The position numbers and the translations under genes are program-made. Shown here in pieces: positions 19,407 through 29,318 of a stretch of 57,641 bases of DNA. Below the pieces are notes generated by a model. That model was not told the origin of the DNA, did not search any database, and saw only the letters and a program-made list of their open reading frames with translations. Position 1 is the first letter of the stretch, and each line of letters opens with the position of its first letter. The stretch comes from Citrobacter sp. 18056 (lineage in GTDB: Bacteria > Pseudomonadota > Gammaproteobacteria > Enterobacterales > Enterobacteriaceae), in contig CACSJR010000023.1 in NCBI GenBank assembly GCA_902706235.1, forward strand, positions 1-57,641, given 5' to 3'.

Positions 19407-21434
19407 GTGAGCATGGATATCAGCGATTTTTATCAGACATTTTTTGATGAAGCCGACGAATTGTTGGCGGATATGGAGCAGCACCTGCTGGACCTCGTTC
19501 CAGAAGCCCCTGACTCAGAGCAACTGAACGCCATTTTTCGTGCCGCGCACTCGATAAAAGGCGGCGCGGGCACCTTCGGTTTTAGCGTTTTGCAGGAAAC
19601 CACGCACCTGATGGAAAATCTGCTGGACGACGCACGGCGCGGTGAGATGCAGCTCAATACCGACATTATCAACCTGTTTTTGGAAACGAAAGACATTATG
19701 CAGGAACAGCTCGATGCCTATAAAAGCTCGCAGGAACCGGACGCTGCCAGCTTTGAATACATCTGTCATGCTCTGCGCCAGCTGGCCTTAGACGCAAAAG
19801 GTGAGGCGGTACCTCCGGCGGCGGGCGCAAAACTGACCGTGGTCGACAGCGAAGAAGCTGAAAGTGACGTGGCGATTGCCGCGGAACACAGCGCGGGTCA
19901 AACCCGCATTGTGCTTTCGCGCCTGAAAGCCGGTGAGCCGGAGATGTTGCAGGAAGAACTCAGCAATCTCGCGCAGATAAGCCATGTGGTGAAAACGGCC
20001 GACTCCCTCAGCGCTAACCTCGATGGCGCGGTCTCGCAGGACGATATCGTGGCGGTGCTGTGCTTCGTTATTGAAGCCGATCAGATTGCCTTTGAAAACG
20101 CAGCGACAACCGCAGTTGCTGAAACGGCACCGGAAGGGGATGCTCCTGCGGTACCTGCGGCGGTCAATGCGCCGGTACTCAAAGCCGTGCCGAAAGAGAC
20201 CGTGCCAGCTCCGCGCATCGAGCGTGAAAAACCGGCGAAGGCCAGTGAATCGACCAGTATCCGCGTGGCGGTTGAAAAGGTCGATCAGCTGATTAACCTG
20301 GTGGGCGAACTGGTTATCACCCAGTCGATGCTGGCCCAGCGTTCCAACGAGCTGGATCCGGTTGAGCACGGTGATTTGATAACCAGCATGGGGCAGCTCG
20401 AGCGTAACGCTCGCGACCTGCAGGAATCGGTAATGTCGATTCGTATGATGCCGATGGAATACGTCTTCAGCCGGTTCCCGCGTCTGGTGCGAGACCTGGC
20501 AGGCAAACTGAATAAGCAAGTAGAACTGACCCTGATGGGCAGCTCTACAGAACTGGATAAAAGCCTGATCGAACGCATTATCGACCCGTTGACGCACCTG
20601 GTGCGAAACAGTCTCGATCACGGCATCGAATCGCCAGAAAATCGCATGGCAGTGGGTAAATCTGCAGTCGGCAACCTGATTCTCTCGGCGGAGCACCAGG
20701 GTGGAAACATCTGTATCGAAGTCACCGACGACGGCGCAGGTCTGAACCGTGACCGTATTCTGGCGAAGGCGATGTCGCAGGGTATGGCGGTCAGCGAAAA
20801 CATGACTGACGAAGATGTCGGGATGCTGATTTTCGCGCCTGGCTTCTCGACCGCCGAACAGGTGACTGACGTCTCCGGGCGCGGCGTCGGCATGGATGTG
20901 GTGAAACGGAACATTCAGGAGATGGGCGGCCACGTTGAGATTAAATCGAAGCAGGGCGCGGGCACCACTATTCGCATTCTGCTGCCGCTGACCCTGGCGA
21001 TCCTCGACGGCATGTCGGTGAAAGTGAGCGGTGAAGTCTTCATTCTGCCGCTGAATGCGGTGATGGAATCCTTGCAACCGCGGGATGAAGATTTGCATCC
21101 GTTGGCGGGTGGCGAGCGCGTGCTGGAAGTGCGCGGCGAATACTTGCCGCTGGTGGAATTGTGGAAAGTTTTCGATGTCCAGGGGGCCAAAACCGAAGCC
21201 ACTCAGGGCATCGTGGTTATCCTGCAAAGCGCAGGCCGCCGCTACGCGCTGCTGGTGGATCAGCTGATCGGCCAGCATCAGGTGGTGGTGAAAAATCTGG
21301 AAAGCAATTACCGCAAAGTGCCGGGCATTTCAGCCGCCACCATCCTCGGGGATGGCAGTGTGGCGCTGATTGTCGATGTTCAGGCCTTGCAGGGTTTGAA
21401 TCGTGAGCAACGTGTGGCGAACACCGCCGCCTGA
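19407..21434 (+). CDS. cheA: Chemotaxis histidine kinase CheA
   Basis: 675 residues. P1 phosphotransfer domain with the phosphorylated His48 in FRAAHSIKGGAGTFG; P2 CheY/CheB-binding domain around 160-230; an Ala/Pro/Glu linker; P3 dimerisation helices; P4 kinase with HLVRNSLDHGIESP (N box) and VTDDGAGLNRDRI (G1); P5 CheW-like domain at the end. Starts with GTG at 19407 (MSMDISDFYQTFFDE). It phosphorylates CheY and CheB in response to receptor state. Confidence 0.98.
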   Translation: MSMDISDFYQTFFDEADELLADMEQHLLDLVPEAPDSEQLNAIFRAAHSIKGGAGTFGFSVLQETTHLMENLLDDARRGEMQLNTDIINLFLETKDIMQEQLDAYKSSQEPDAASFEYICHALRQLALDAKGEAVPPAAGAKLTVVDSEEAESDVAIAAEHSAGQTRIVLSRLKAGEPEMLQEELSNLAQISHVVKTADSLSANLDGAVSQDDIVAVLCFVIEADQIAFENAATTAVAETAPEGDAPAVPAAVNAPVLKAVPKETVPAPRIEREKPAKASESTSIRVAVEKVDQLINLVGELVITQSMLAQRSNELDPVEHGDLITSMGQLERNARDLQESVMSIRMMPMEYVFSRFPRLVRDLAGKLNKQVELTLMGSSTELDKSLIERIIDPLTHLVRNSLDHGIESPENRMAVGKSAVGNLILSAEHQGGNICIEVTDDGAGLNRDRILAKAMSQGMAVSENMTDEDVGMLIFAPGFSTAEQVTDVSGRGVGMDVVKRNIQEMGGHVEIKSKQGAGTTIRILLPLTLAILDGMSVKVSGEVFILPLNAVMESLQPRDEDLHPLAGGERVLEVRGEYLPLVELWKVFDVQGAKTEATQGIVVILQSAGRRYALLVDQLIGQHQVVVKNLESNYRKVPGISAATILGDGSVALIVDVQALQGLNREQRVANTAA

Positions 21435-21455
21435 TGGCAAGAAGAAGGGAAAAAA

Positions 21456-21959
21456 ATGACCGGTATGACGAATGTAGCAAAACTGGCGGGCGAACCCTCG
21501 GGCCAGGAGTTCCTGGTCTTCACGTTGGGGAATGAAGAGTACGGGATTGATATCCTGAAGGTGCAGGAAATTCGCGGTTACGATCAGGTAACGCGCATTG
21601 CCAACACCCCGTCGTTCATTAAAGGTGTGACCAACCTGCGCGGTGTGATTGTGCCGATAGTCGACCTGCGCGTGAAGTTCAGCCAGGAAGATGTGGAGTA
21701 CAACGACAACACGGTGGTGATTGTTCTGAATCTCAGCCAGCGGGTGGTGGGGATTGTAGTAGATGGCGTGTCTGACGTGCTGTCGCTGGCGTCGGATCAG
21801 ATTCGCCCGGCGCCGGAATTCGCCGTCACGCTGTCGACCGAATATCTCACCGGTCTCGGTGCGCTCGATGAACGCATGCTCATTCTGGTGAATATCGAAA
21901 AGCTGCTTAACAGCGAAGAAATGTCTCTGCTCGACAGCGCCGCCATCAGCGCCGCGTAA
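21456..21959 (+). CDS. cheW: Chemotaxis coupling protein CheW
   Basis: 167-residue cytoplasmic adaptor that links receptors to CheA. Conserved core [25 protein letters not shown] and [19 protein letters not shown]. Last gene of the motA-cheW transcript; in E. coli the receptor gene tar follows directly, whereas here a 5.2-kb pilus operon intervenes. Confidence 0.98.
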   Translation: MTGMTNVAKLAGEPSGQEFLVFTLGNEEYGIDILKVQEIRGYDQVTRIANTPSFIKGVTNLRGVIVPIVDLRVKFSQEDVEYNDNTVVIVLNLSQRVVGIVVDGVSDVLSLASDQIRPAPEFAVTLSTEYLTGLGALDERMLILVNIEKLLNSEEMSLLDSAAISAA

Positions 21960-21963
21960 AGAT

Positions 21964-21987
21964 TTCCCCCCGTAACTGCGGGGGGAA
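21964..21987 (+). terminator. hairpin after cheW
   Basis: TTCCCCCCG and CGGGGGGAA form a 9-bp stem with a 6-nt loop, 5 bases beyond the cheW stop. No U run, so termination may be partial. Confidence 0.55.
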
Positions 21988-22053
21988 TACCCCTCTGGTT
22001 TTACCCTTCCTTAACTACAGGTTAGTACCGCTAATATGCTCCCGTTAACGCTG

Positions 22054-22069
22054 TGTGATTTACATCACA
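22054..22069 (+). promoter_or_regulatory. CRP site upstream of the pilus operon
   Basis: TGTGATTTACATCACA is a perfect TGTGA-N6-TCACA CRP consensus, centred 242 bases before the first pilus ATG. It lies in the 344-base gap 21960-22303, which is otherwise AT-rich and holds only the cheW hairpin. A promoter between 22090 and 22200 is expected; the -10 candidate TGTAAT at 22121 is weak. Confidence 0.7.
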
Positions 22070-22303
22070 ATAGAGGGAATATATTGTTTGCATCGTGTCA
22101 TTTACGCCTGCCGATTCGATTGTAATTACATGATTTTTAAAGCGTAAATAAGTAAATACGGTAAAAGGCTTAATTTGCCTCCCGAAGTTGGTTGAATGAA
22201 ATCTCCTGGACTAAATTTCAGATAAGGCGCCTGTGAGGTGGCCTGCTAACCTTCTGACGCACAACAAAAAAGCGCCAGGACCTCTGACTCCGGAGACGAC
22301 CCG

Positions 22304-22873
22304 ATGAACAGAACACGTCTTCTTATTACCTCCGTCAGTTTACTGGCGCTGGCGTCCTCAGGCGCACAGGCTGTCACCAGCCTTGGCACAATTGGTGCAA
22401 CCTTAACCCTGACCAACGGTTGTCTGATCAACGGTTCACCCAGCCAAAGCGGGATCAACTTCGGTTCGCTCGATTTTGGTACGCATCCGGCAACCTTCGC
22501 CACGCTTACCACTCAGCTTTCGGGTGCCAGCGGTGGCAACAGCTTTACCGTCCAGTGCACCACCAATAGCTACACAGTGACCATCTCCGGGAATGCCAAC
22601 AGCACTGCGCCAGGAACGGTCGTCGGCACGCCGGGCACACCGGGCCGCTATCTGATCAGTACCACCGATGCTGAGCAGGGGGTGGCGTATAGCCTCTACA
22701 GCGATAGCGGCTACAACAACGTGATAACCAACAACACCGCATTGCCGATAGCCTCCACCACCGGTGGTGTGGACAGCTACACCCTGTACGGACGTATTCA
22801 GGGCGGCGGCGACAGCGTGACCGTCGTGCCGGGCACTTACACCGACACGATTAACGTCAGCGTCAATTACTAA
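22304..22873 (+). CDS. Spore coat U (SCPU)-type pilus subunit 1
   Basis: 189 residues with a Sec signal peptide ending SSGAQA. The mature protein is Ser/Thr/Gly-rich beta-structure with Cys pairs, a TLTNGCLINGSPSQSGINFGSLDFGTHP start and a YTDTINVSVNY end, the pattern of SCPU-domain subunits of archaic (Csu-like) chaperone-usher pili. First gene of the five-gene cluster and so probably the major shaft subunit (inference). The ATG follows GGAG at 8 bases. Confidence 0.85.
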   Translation: MNRTRLLITSVSLLALASSGAQAVTSLGTIGATLTLTNGCLINGSPSQSGINFGSLDFGTHPATFATLTTQLSGASGGNSFTVQCTTNSYTVTISGNANSTAPGTVVGTPGTPGRYLISTTDAEQGVAYSLYSDSGYNNVITNNTALPIASTTGGVDSYTLYGRIQGGGDSVTVVPGTYTDTINVSVNY

Positions 22874-22881
22874 ACCCGCGA

Positions 22882-23433
22882 ATGACATGGGGTGCGTCAG
22901 GCTTCCTGTGGGAAGCCCGGGAATGGCTACGCCTTTTTGGACTGGTTGTGCTGCTGAGTATGAGCTTTCCGGTGCAGGCGCTGACGGTCTCCACCCAGTC
23001 ATTCAAGGTCAATGCCACCATCACCCCGGGCTGTTCCGTGGCCACGGGTACTGGCGGGGCGATGGGGTCGCTGAATTTTGGCAGCTACAGCGGGGTGAAG
23101 TCTGGGCAGGTCAGCACCCAGTTTGTACCGAACGCCTCATTCACGCTGGCCTGTACGCCGGGCGTAGCGCTAAGCATGAGCATAAACGGCGGGCAGAATT
23201 ACACCACGGTGCGCAACATGCAGCGTTCCGGTGGCACCGATCGGGTGCCTTACAGGCTGTACACCAGCAGTAGCCTGGCGGCCAACAGTGAAATTGGGGT
23301 CAATCAGAGTGTCTCCGTGGCCTACACCACTGGCGACAGTATTGCGCTCACCCTTTATGGGGCCGCGCAGTTAACCGGCTTTAGCCCGGCAGGAAATTAC
23401 ACTGACCAACTCACCGTGACGTTGTCATGGTAA
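22882..23433 (+). CDS. SCPU-type pilus subunit 2
   Basis: 183 residues. A rather long signal region (hydrophobic LFGLVVLLSMSFPVQA) is followed by a mature domain VNATITPGCSVATGTGG ... FGSYSGVKSGQ ... NYTDQLTVTLSW, again an SCPU fold with the terminal beta strand used for donor-strand exchange. It starts 8 bases after the first subunit. Probably a minor or adaptor subunit. Confidence 0.83.
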   Translation: MTWGASGFLWEAREWLRLFGLVVLLSMSFPVQALTVSTQSFKVNATITPGCSVATGTGGAMGSLNFGSYSGVKSGQVSTQFVPNASFTLACTPGVALSMSINGGQNYTTVRNMQRSGGTDRVPYRLYTSSSLAANSEIGVNQSVSVAYTTGDSIALTLYGAAQLTGFSPAGNYTDQLTVTLSW

Positions 23434-23449
23434 TACAGGGAGAAACACG

Positions 23450-24217
23450 ATGAATCAGAGCTGTCTGCCGCGCGTGTTGTCCACGCTGGTTTGTCTGAGC
23501 GCACTCTTTCTGGCACCAACAGGCGCACATGCCGCTGCGACGGTGCTTATCTGGCCTATCGATCCTTATCTGGCTGCGGATAAAAAAGCCACCGAACTGT
23601 GGATTGAAAATCAGGGGGCGAGCGCCACCACCATGCAGGTGCGCATTGTCCGCTGGCAGCAGCAGGGTGGTCATGAGCGTTATCAGCAGCAACAGGATGT
23701 GGTGGCGAGTCCGCCGATTTTGCGCATCGACCGCGGCGGAAAGCAGCTGATCCGTCTGATCAAACAGAGCCCGGTGCCGCAGGGAAAAGAGTTCGCCTAC
23801 CGAATTATCATCGATGAAATTCCACAGCCGGCGGCGGACACCAAACCGCAAATCGGCCTCAAGCTGCAAATGCGCTACTCGATCCCGCTGTTCGTTTACG
23901 GTCAGGGCGTGCCGGTGGAAGCCGAAGGGGCCAATCATGTGCTGGTTGACGGTCGCAATCTGAGCTGGAAGAACACCACTCTCGATGGAAAACCGGCGAT
24001 TGAAGTGCGCAACCGCGATCGGGTCCATGTGCGATTAAGTGACGTTTCACTGCGCCAGGGAGGCAGCGAGCGGCAAATCGCACCCGGCCTGCTGGGGTAT
24101 GTCCTGCCCGGCGAAAGCCGAAGCTGGCCGCTGCCGCCGGGGGTGACGCGTCCGGACCAGATTAGCGCGACCATCAATGCACAGGACGCGAAATGGCAGT
24201 CCGCACCGGGCAACTGA
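23450..24217 (+). CDS. Periplasmic pilus chaperone
   Basis: 255 residues with a signal peptide (to about HAAAT) and a two-domain PapD-like immunoglobulin fold: VLIWPIDPYLAADKKATELWIENQG in strand A1-B1, PPILRIDRGGKQLIRLIKQ in the G1 strand region used for donor-strand complementation, and YRIIIDEIP. It lacks the extended F1-G1 signature of classical chaperones and fits the archaic class. It holds SCPU subunits until the usher takes them. Its last 25 bases overlap the usher gene. Confidence 0.87.
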   Translation: MNQSCLPRVLSTLVCLSALFLAPTGAHAAATVLIWPIDPYLAADKKATELWIENQGASATTMQVRIVRWQQQGGHERYQQQQDVVASPPILRIDRGGKQLIRLIKQSPVPQGKEFAYRIIIDEIPQPAADTKPQIGLKLQMRYSIPLFVYGQGVPVEAEGANHVLVDGRNLSWKNTTLDGKPAIEVRNRDRVHVRLSDVSLRQGGSERQIAPGLLGYVLPGESRSWPLPPGVTRPDQISATINAQDAKWQSAPGN

Positions 24218-26580
24218 CGAAACTTGCCATGTGCATATTGCTAACCAGCTCAGGTCTTTGTCGGGCAGAATCGGGCGACGATCTGCTGCCGCCGCCGCCG
24301 GATGCACGCGAGATTAATCAGCAGTCGGTGTACCAGCTTGGGCTGATTATCAACCACTACGATACTGAAACCGTGGTGCCCGTAACCCAGCGGGATAACC
24401 ATTGGTTTATCGCCAGTGCCGACCTGCAACGCGCCGGGCTGCCGAAAGATAAACTGCCGACGGGCGACGTCGATATTTCGGCGCTGAGTGAGGTCAAAAC
24501 TGAGTACGACGGCAATGGCCAGCGGCTGTTGCTCACCGTGCCGTCCGACTGGTTCGCCGCTAAAGAAGCCACTTTTCAGGACGGGATCAAACGCGCTGTT
24601 CCGCTGGACGGCACAGGCGCGTTGCTCAATTACGATGTCTACACCAGCCAGACTCAGCATGGAGCGGGCCAGGCGGCCATCTGGCATGAACTGCGCTTTT
24701 TCAGCGGCAAGAATAGCCTCTCTTCGACCGGTTACGTCCGGCAAAATCTCAGCGGCGAAAGCCAGCTCGCCGACGGTTATATGCGCTACGACACCACGTT
24801 AAGCTACACCGATGACGATAACGCCCTCGAATGGGATTTGGGCGACACCATCAGTGATGCCCTGAGCTGGAGCAACAGCGTGCGCGTCGGCGGGGTGCGA
24901 ATTGGGCGTGATTTTTCGTTGCGTCCTGATCTCGTCACCTGGCCGCTGCCGACCTTTACCGGCGATGCGGCGGTGCCGACGTCGGTGGACTTGTTCATTG
25001 ATGGCTATCGCGCAGGCTCGACCCAGCTTCAGCCCGGACCGTTTACGCTGACCAACCTGCCGTACATCAACGGTGCGGGCAACGCGGTGCTGGTCACCAC
25101 CGATGCGTTGGGCCGACAGGTCAGCACCACGCTGCCGTTTTACGTCGCCAGCGAAATGCTCAAACCCGGACTCAGCGACGGCGCGGCGACCTTCGGTGCA
25201 TTGCGGCGTAACTACGGCATCGAAAATTTTGACTACGGCCCGGCGGTAGGCAGCGGTACCTGGCGCTACGGCGTGAATGATTATCTGACACTGGAAGGAC
25301 ACGCGGAAGGCGCGGAATCACTGGCGCTCGGCGGGACAGGCGCGCTGGTGAAACTCGGCCAGTTTGGGATCGTCAACGGCAGCTACACCTTCAGCCAAAT
25401 GTACGGCGAAGGCGGCCAGCAGCTTAACTGGGGCTATCAGTACAGCACCGGCGCATTCAGCTTTATTACTCAGCATACCCATCGCGATAAAACCTTCGGC
25501 AACCTTGCGCTGTACGACACCCCACGTCTGTACGATGACGAAAATAATCCCATTGCCAGCCTCAGCCAGCGCAGCGACCAGTATTCGCTGTCGCTGAATA
25601 TGGGTAACTACGGCAATATCGGCGCGGCGTGGATTGGGGTTCAGAGCTTTGACAGCCAAAAAACCGAGCTGCTGAATCTCTCCTGGAGCCGTAACCTGTG
25701 GGGAAGCAGCAGTATTTATCTTGCGGCCAGCCGCGACCAGCAGCGCGGAGACTGGACGCTGGCAATGTCGCTGCAAATCCCGCTTGGCGACAGGGATAGC
25801 GTGGCGGTGAGCACCGAAAATACGCCGGATTACGGCAATACCCAGCGCGTTAGCTATAACCACACCATGCCGTCCGACGGCGGATTTAGCTGGAATCTGG
25901 CCTGGGCGCAGCAGTCGCAGTCGAGCAACTATCAGCAGGCCACGCTCGGCTGGCGCAATAACAATATCGAATTGCAGGGCGGCGGCTACGGCGAAGAAAA
26001 CGAAATGACCTGGTGGGGCGAAGCGATGGGATCGCTGGTGCTGATGGATGGGCAGCTATTCGCCGCCAATAAAATCAACGATGCGTTTGTGGTGATCAGT
26101 ACCGACGGACAGCCTTCGGTGCCAGTGAGCTACGAGCATCAGCTTGTGGGTGAAACCAACGATAAAGGCTACCTGCTGATTAGCGGCGTCTCGGCCTGGT
26201 ATCCCGCTAACTACAGCATTAACGCCCTGAACCTGCCGGCGGATACCCAACTTAAACAGACCGAAAGACGCATTGCGTTACGGCGTAACAGTGGCTATCT
26301 GCTTGAATTTCCGATGGAAGAAGAACGCGTGGCGAGCGTTATTCTCCATGACGAGGCTGGAAAACCGTTACCCGTCGCCAGTCTCGTTTCGCGTGCCGGA
26401 AAAGCGGATGCGCCGGTGGGCTACGACGGCATCGCCTGGCTTGAAAACCTGAAGGATAACAACCCGCTGACTGTCACCACGCCGGACGGCAAACACTGTG
26501 TGGCCAATTTCACGACGCAGCCGAACCCTGACCACAAACTGCAGACCTACGGACCGCTCATCTGCCGGGAGACGAAATAA
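24193..26580 (+). CDS. Outer-membrane pilus usher
   Basis: 795-residue usher of the fimbrial chaperone-usher family. The order is a short signal region, an N-terminal chaperone-binding domain, a beta-barrel pore with a plug (LRPDLVTWPLPTFTGDAAVPTSVDLFIDGYRAGS), and C-terminal domains (VPVSYEHQLVGETNDKGYLLISGVSAWYPANYSINALNLPAD). It translocates subunits across the outer membrane. The start at 24193 lies inside the chaperone gene, and its stop overlaps the adhesin ATG (TAATG), so the three genes are translationally coupled. Confidence 0.92.
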   Translation: MAVRTGQLTKLAMCILLTSSGLCRAESGDDLLPPPPDAREINQQSVYQLGLIINHYDTETVVPVTQRDNHWFIASADLQRAGLPKDKLPTGDVDISALSEVKTEYDGNGQRLLLTVPSDWFAAKEATFQDGIKRAVPLDGTGALLNYDVYTSQTQHGAGQAAIWHELRFFSGKNSLSSTGYVRQNLSGESQLADGYMRYDTTLSYTDDDNALEWDLGDTISDALSWSNSVRVGGVRIGRDFSLRPDLVTWPLPTFTGDAAVPTSVDLFIDGYRAGSTQLQPGPFTLTNLPYINGAGNAVLVTTDALGRQVSTTLPFYVASEMLKPGLSDGAATFGALRRNYGIENFDYGPAVGSGTWRYGVNDYLTLEGHAEGAESLALGGTGALVKLGQFGIVNGSYTFSQMYGEGGQQLNWGYQYSTGAFSFITQHTHRDKTFGNLALYDTPRLYDDENNPIASLSQRSDQYSLSLNMGNYGNIGAAWIGVQSFDSQKTELLNLSWSRNLWGSSSIYLAASRDQQRGDWTLAMSLQIPLGDRDSVAVSTENTPDYGNTQRVSYNHTMPSDGGFSWNLAWAQQSQSSNYQQATLGWRNNNIELQGGGYGEENEMTWWGEAMGSLVLMDGQLFAANKINDAFVVISTDGQPSVPVSYEHQLVGETNDKGYLLISGVSAWYPANYSINALNLPADTQLKQTERRIALRRNSGYLLEFPMEEERVASVILHDEAGKPLPVASLVSRAGKADAPVGYDGIAWLENLKDNNPLTVTTPDGKHCVANFTTQPNPDHKLQTYGPLICRETK

Positions 26581-27542
26581 TGCGTCGCGCTTTAGGGTTG
26601 TTGGTCCTGCTCTGGCTGGTGAGTCTGCCAGGGCACGCGGCCTGTACGGTCAGCATGGCGAATGGGTCATTTGGCAGCCTCTCGTCCTTCACGGTCAAGA
26701 GCACCGAACAGCAAACGTCGGCCAATTTGGTCGTCAGCTGCGACACGGTGCTGAACCTGCTGACCAGCGATACGATCTCCATGAACGTGGTCAGCGCTAC
26801 CGCCACCTCGGGGACGCGCCCGGCGCTGAAAAACACCGCCGCCGCCGATGTGGTGCCAGTCAGGGTCTGCGGCACCTCTTCATGCAGCAACACGACGGAA
26901 ACGGCCATCGCACAAACCTATACCTGGAGCGGGAATACGTTGCTCGGCCTGCTAACCTCCAAAAGCTACACCTTGCCGATTTACTTCCGCACGGTGGCGG
27001 GGCAGAGCGTCAGCGCCGGAAATTACCAGGTCAGCATCAACCTGCGCATCAGCTATAGCGTCTGCCCGACGGGGCTGTTGGGGATTTGCCTGGGCACGCC
27101 GCAAACCGGTACCGTTGTGATGACGACGCTGTTAAACATGACTGTCACCACCGACTGCATCACCATCAGCGCGCCGGATGTGAACTTCGGCAGCGCGCCG
27201 CTGGTGAGTAATTTCCTGCCGGTGTCGCAATCCGTCGCCATCACCTGCACCAAAGGCAGCGTCTATACCGTAGGCATCAACAATGGCGCGAACGCGGGCA
27301 GTGGCACGGTGCGAAAAATGGTCAGCGGTAACAATTCGATGAGTTATGACATCTATAAGGGTAGCACCAGCAACCGTTGGGGACCGAGCGGGAGTGAACG
27401 CTGGGCGAGCAGCGCCGCAAGCTCTGTCAGCGCTGACGGAACGGTGAATACCTACAACTATACCGCCCGAATGCTGAGTGGGCAGACCACGCCGCCCGCC
27501 GGGAGTTACACCGACACGCTGGTGGTGGACGTCACCTTCTGA
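26580..27542 (+). CDS. Tip adhesin of the SCPU pilus
   Basis: 320 residues, the largest subunit. Signal peptide LLVLLWLVSLPGHAAC, then two SCPU-like domains: one at about 21-165 (CTVSMANGSFGSLSSFTVKS), one at about 180-320 (CITISAPDVNFGSAPLVSNFLPVS ... GSYTDTLVVDVTF). A two-domain last gene is the layout of CsuE-type tip adhesins. It ends just before the sigma-28 promoter of tar. The target surface is unknown. Confidence 0.82.
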   Translation: MRRALGLLVLLWLVSLPGHAACTVSMANGSFGSLSSFTVKSTEQQTSANLVVSCDTVLNLLTSDTISMNVVSATATSGTRPALKNTAAADVVPVRVCGTSSCSNTTETAIAQTYTWSGNTLLGLLTSKSYTLPIYFRTVAGQSVSAGNYQVSINLRISYSVCPTGLLGICLGTPQTGTVVMTTLLNMTVTTDCITISAPDVNFGSAPLVSNFLPVSQSVAITCTKGSVYTVGINNGANAGSGTVRKMVSGNNSMSYDIYKGSTSNRWGPSGSERWASSAASSVSADGTVNTYNYTARMLSGQTTPPAGSYTDTLVVDVTF

Positions 27543-27562
27543 TGGCGTCGCGTGACTTAACG

Positions 27563-27589
27563 TAAAGTTCTGTGGATACGTGCCGATAA
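27563..27589 (+). promoter_or_regulatory. Sigma-28 (FliA) promoter of tar-tap-cheRBYZ
   Basis: TAAAGTTC, 11 bases, GCCGATAA: one mismatch to the sigma-28 consensus TAAAGTTT-N11-GCCGATAA. It lies 31 bases before the tar ATG and sets the chemotaxis operon apart from the pilus genes. Confidence 0.92.
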
Positions 27590-27620
27590 CACCGCTATCA
27601 CGTTATTGAAAAGGTGTTGT

Positions 27621-29282
27621 ATGTTGAACCGTATCCGCGTTGTCACCCTGTTGATGTTGGTGCTGGTCGTCTTCGCACTGCTTCAGCTGCTGTCCGGTGG
27701 CTTTCTGTTCTCGTCCCTGCAGCAAAACCAGCACAGTTTTTCCCTCTCGAATGAGCTGCGTACCCGTCAGACCGAACTGAGCAAAACCTGGGAGCTGATG
27801 CTGCAAACGCGCATCAACCTGAGCCGCTCATCGGCGCGCATGATGATGGACACCGCCAATCAGCAAAGCAGTGCTAAAACGGACCTGCTGAACAACGCCA
27901 AAACCTCACTGGCGGAGGCGGCAAAACACTACGCGGCTTTCACTGAGCTTACAGCCCAGCCTGATCTGGCGGATGTCAGTGCTACGGTGGATGCGAGCTA
28001 TCAGAAATATTTCGCCGGGCTGACCGAACTGGTGGGCTTCCTGCAAAACGGCAACATGGATGCCTATTTCGCCCAGCCTACGCAGGGGATGCAAAACGGC
28101 TTGAGCGACGCGATGACCCAGTATGCGACGCAGAGCGAAACCCTTTATCAGCACGCCTTCAGCACCAGCAAACGTGATTACAAATTTGCCCAGTGGCAGC
28201 TGGCGGCAATCGCCATTGTGCTGGTAATTATCCTCGCCGCGGCGTGGTACGGCATACGCCACATTCTGCTTAATCCGCTGGCGGGCGTGATGGGCCATTT
28301 GCGCCGAATTGCGCAGGGCGATTTGACGCAGCCGGTCAACGTGCGCGGACGTAACGAAATTGCCGCGCTGGCCGAAACCGTTAACCAGATGCAGAAGTCG
28401 CTGATCGACACCGTCACCCGCGTGCGTCAGGGTTCCGACGCCATTTACACCGGCACCAGCGAAATCGCGATCGGCAATAACGATCTCTCCTCCCGCACCG
28501 AAGAACAGGCGTCTGCCCTCGAGCAAACCGCTGCCAGTATGGAAGAGCTGACCGCCACCGTGAAGCAGAACGCCGAGAATGCCCGTCAGGCGTCGCAGCT
28601 GGCGCTCAGCGCTTCCGAAACTGCCCAGCGCGGCGGCAAAGTGGTGGATGGCGTGGTGAAAACCATGCACGACATCGCCGCCAGTTCGCAGAAGATTTCT
28701 GATATCACCGGCGTTATCGACGGGATTGCCTTCCAGACCAACATTCTGGCACTCAACGCCGCGGTCGAAGCCGCGCGCGCCGGGGAGCAGGGCCGTGGTT
28801 TTGCTGTGGTCGCCGGGGAAGTGCGTAACCTCGCCAGCCGCAGTGCCCAGGCGGCAAAAGAGATCAAAGGCCTGATTGAAGACTCGGTATCAAAAGTGGA
28901 TACCGGTTCGGTACTGGTGGAAAGCGCGGGCGAAACCATGAGCGATATCGTCAACGCCGTCACCCGCGTCACCGACATCATGGGCGAGATTTCCTCGGCC
29001 TCCGACGAACAGAGCCGCGGCATCGATCAGGTTGCTCTCGCCGTCTCCGAAATGGATCGCGTCACCCAACAAAACGCCGCGCTGGTGCAGCAGTCCGCTG
29101 CCGCCGCTGCGGCACTTGAAGAGCAGTCAGGCAGCCTGGCCCGCGCCGTTTCCGCGTTTCAGATTGCGACCGTCAGCAACCGTGCAGTGAGTAATACGAC
29201 AAGCGTTCCACCGGCCAGCCGCGAGCCACTGCGCCCGCACGTTGCCGCCGCCGGAACCGATGATAACTGGGAAACTTTTTAA
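27621..29282 (+). CDS. tar: Aspartate/maltose chemoreceptor Tar
   Basis: 553 residues from the ATG at 27621 (AAGGTG ribosome-binding site); an in-frame TTG at 27606 has no support. First membrane helix, periplasmic four-helix ligand domain, second helix at about 190-212, HAMP, and the long cytoplasmic coiled coil with the conserved hairpin tip [33 protein letters not shown]. The aspartate-binding Arg64, Arg69, Arg73 and Thr154 of E. coli Tar are all kept, and it ends in the CheR/CheB-tethering NWETF. Maltose sensing cannot be judged. Confidence 0.95.
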   Translation: MLNRIRVVTLLMLVLVVFALLQLLSGGFLFSSLQQNQHSFSLSNELRTRQTELSKTWELMLQTRINLSRSSARMMMDTANQQSSAKTDLLNNAKTSLAEAAKHYAAFTELTAQPDLADVSATVDASYQKYFAGLTELVGFLQNGNMDAYFAQPTQGMQNGLSDAMTQYATQSETLYQHAFSTSKRDYKFAQWQLAAIAIVLVIILAAAWYGIRHILLNPLAGVMGHLRRIAQGDLTQPVNVRGRNEIAALAETVNQMQKSLIDTVTRVRQGSDAIYTGTSEIAIGNNDLSSRTEEQASALEQTAASMEELTATVKQNAENARQASQLALSASETAQRGGKVVDGVVKTMHDIAASSQKISDITGVIDGIAFQTNILALNAAVEAARAGEQGRGFAVVAGEVRNLASRSAQAAKEIKGLIEDSVSKVDTGSVLVESAGETMSDIVNAVTRVTDIMGEISSASDEQSRGIDQVALAVSEMDRVTQQNAALVQQSAAAAAALEEQSGSLARAVSAFQIATVSNRAVSNTTSVPPASREPLRPHVAAAGTDDNWETF

Positions 29283-29318
29283 CTTTACGCGGCCTGTTGC
29301 CGTATATCGGGAGTGGTG

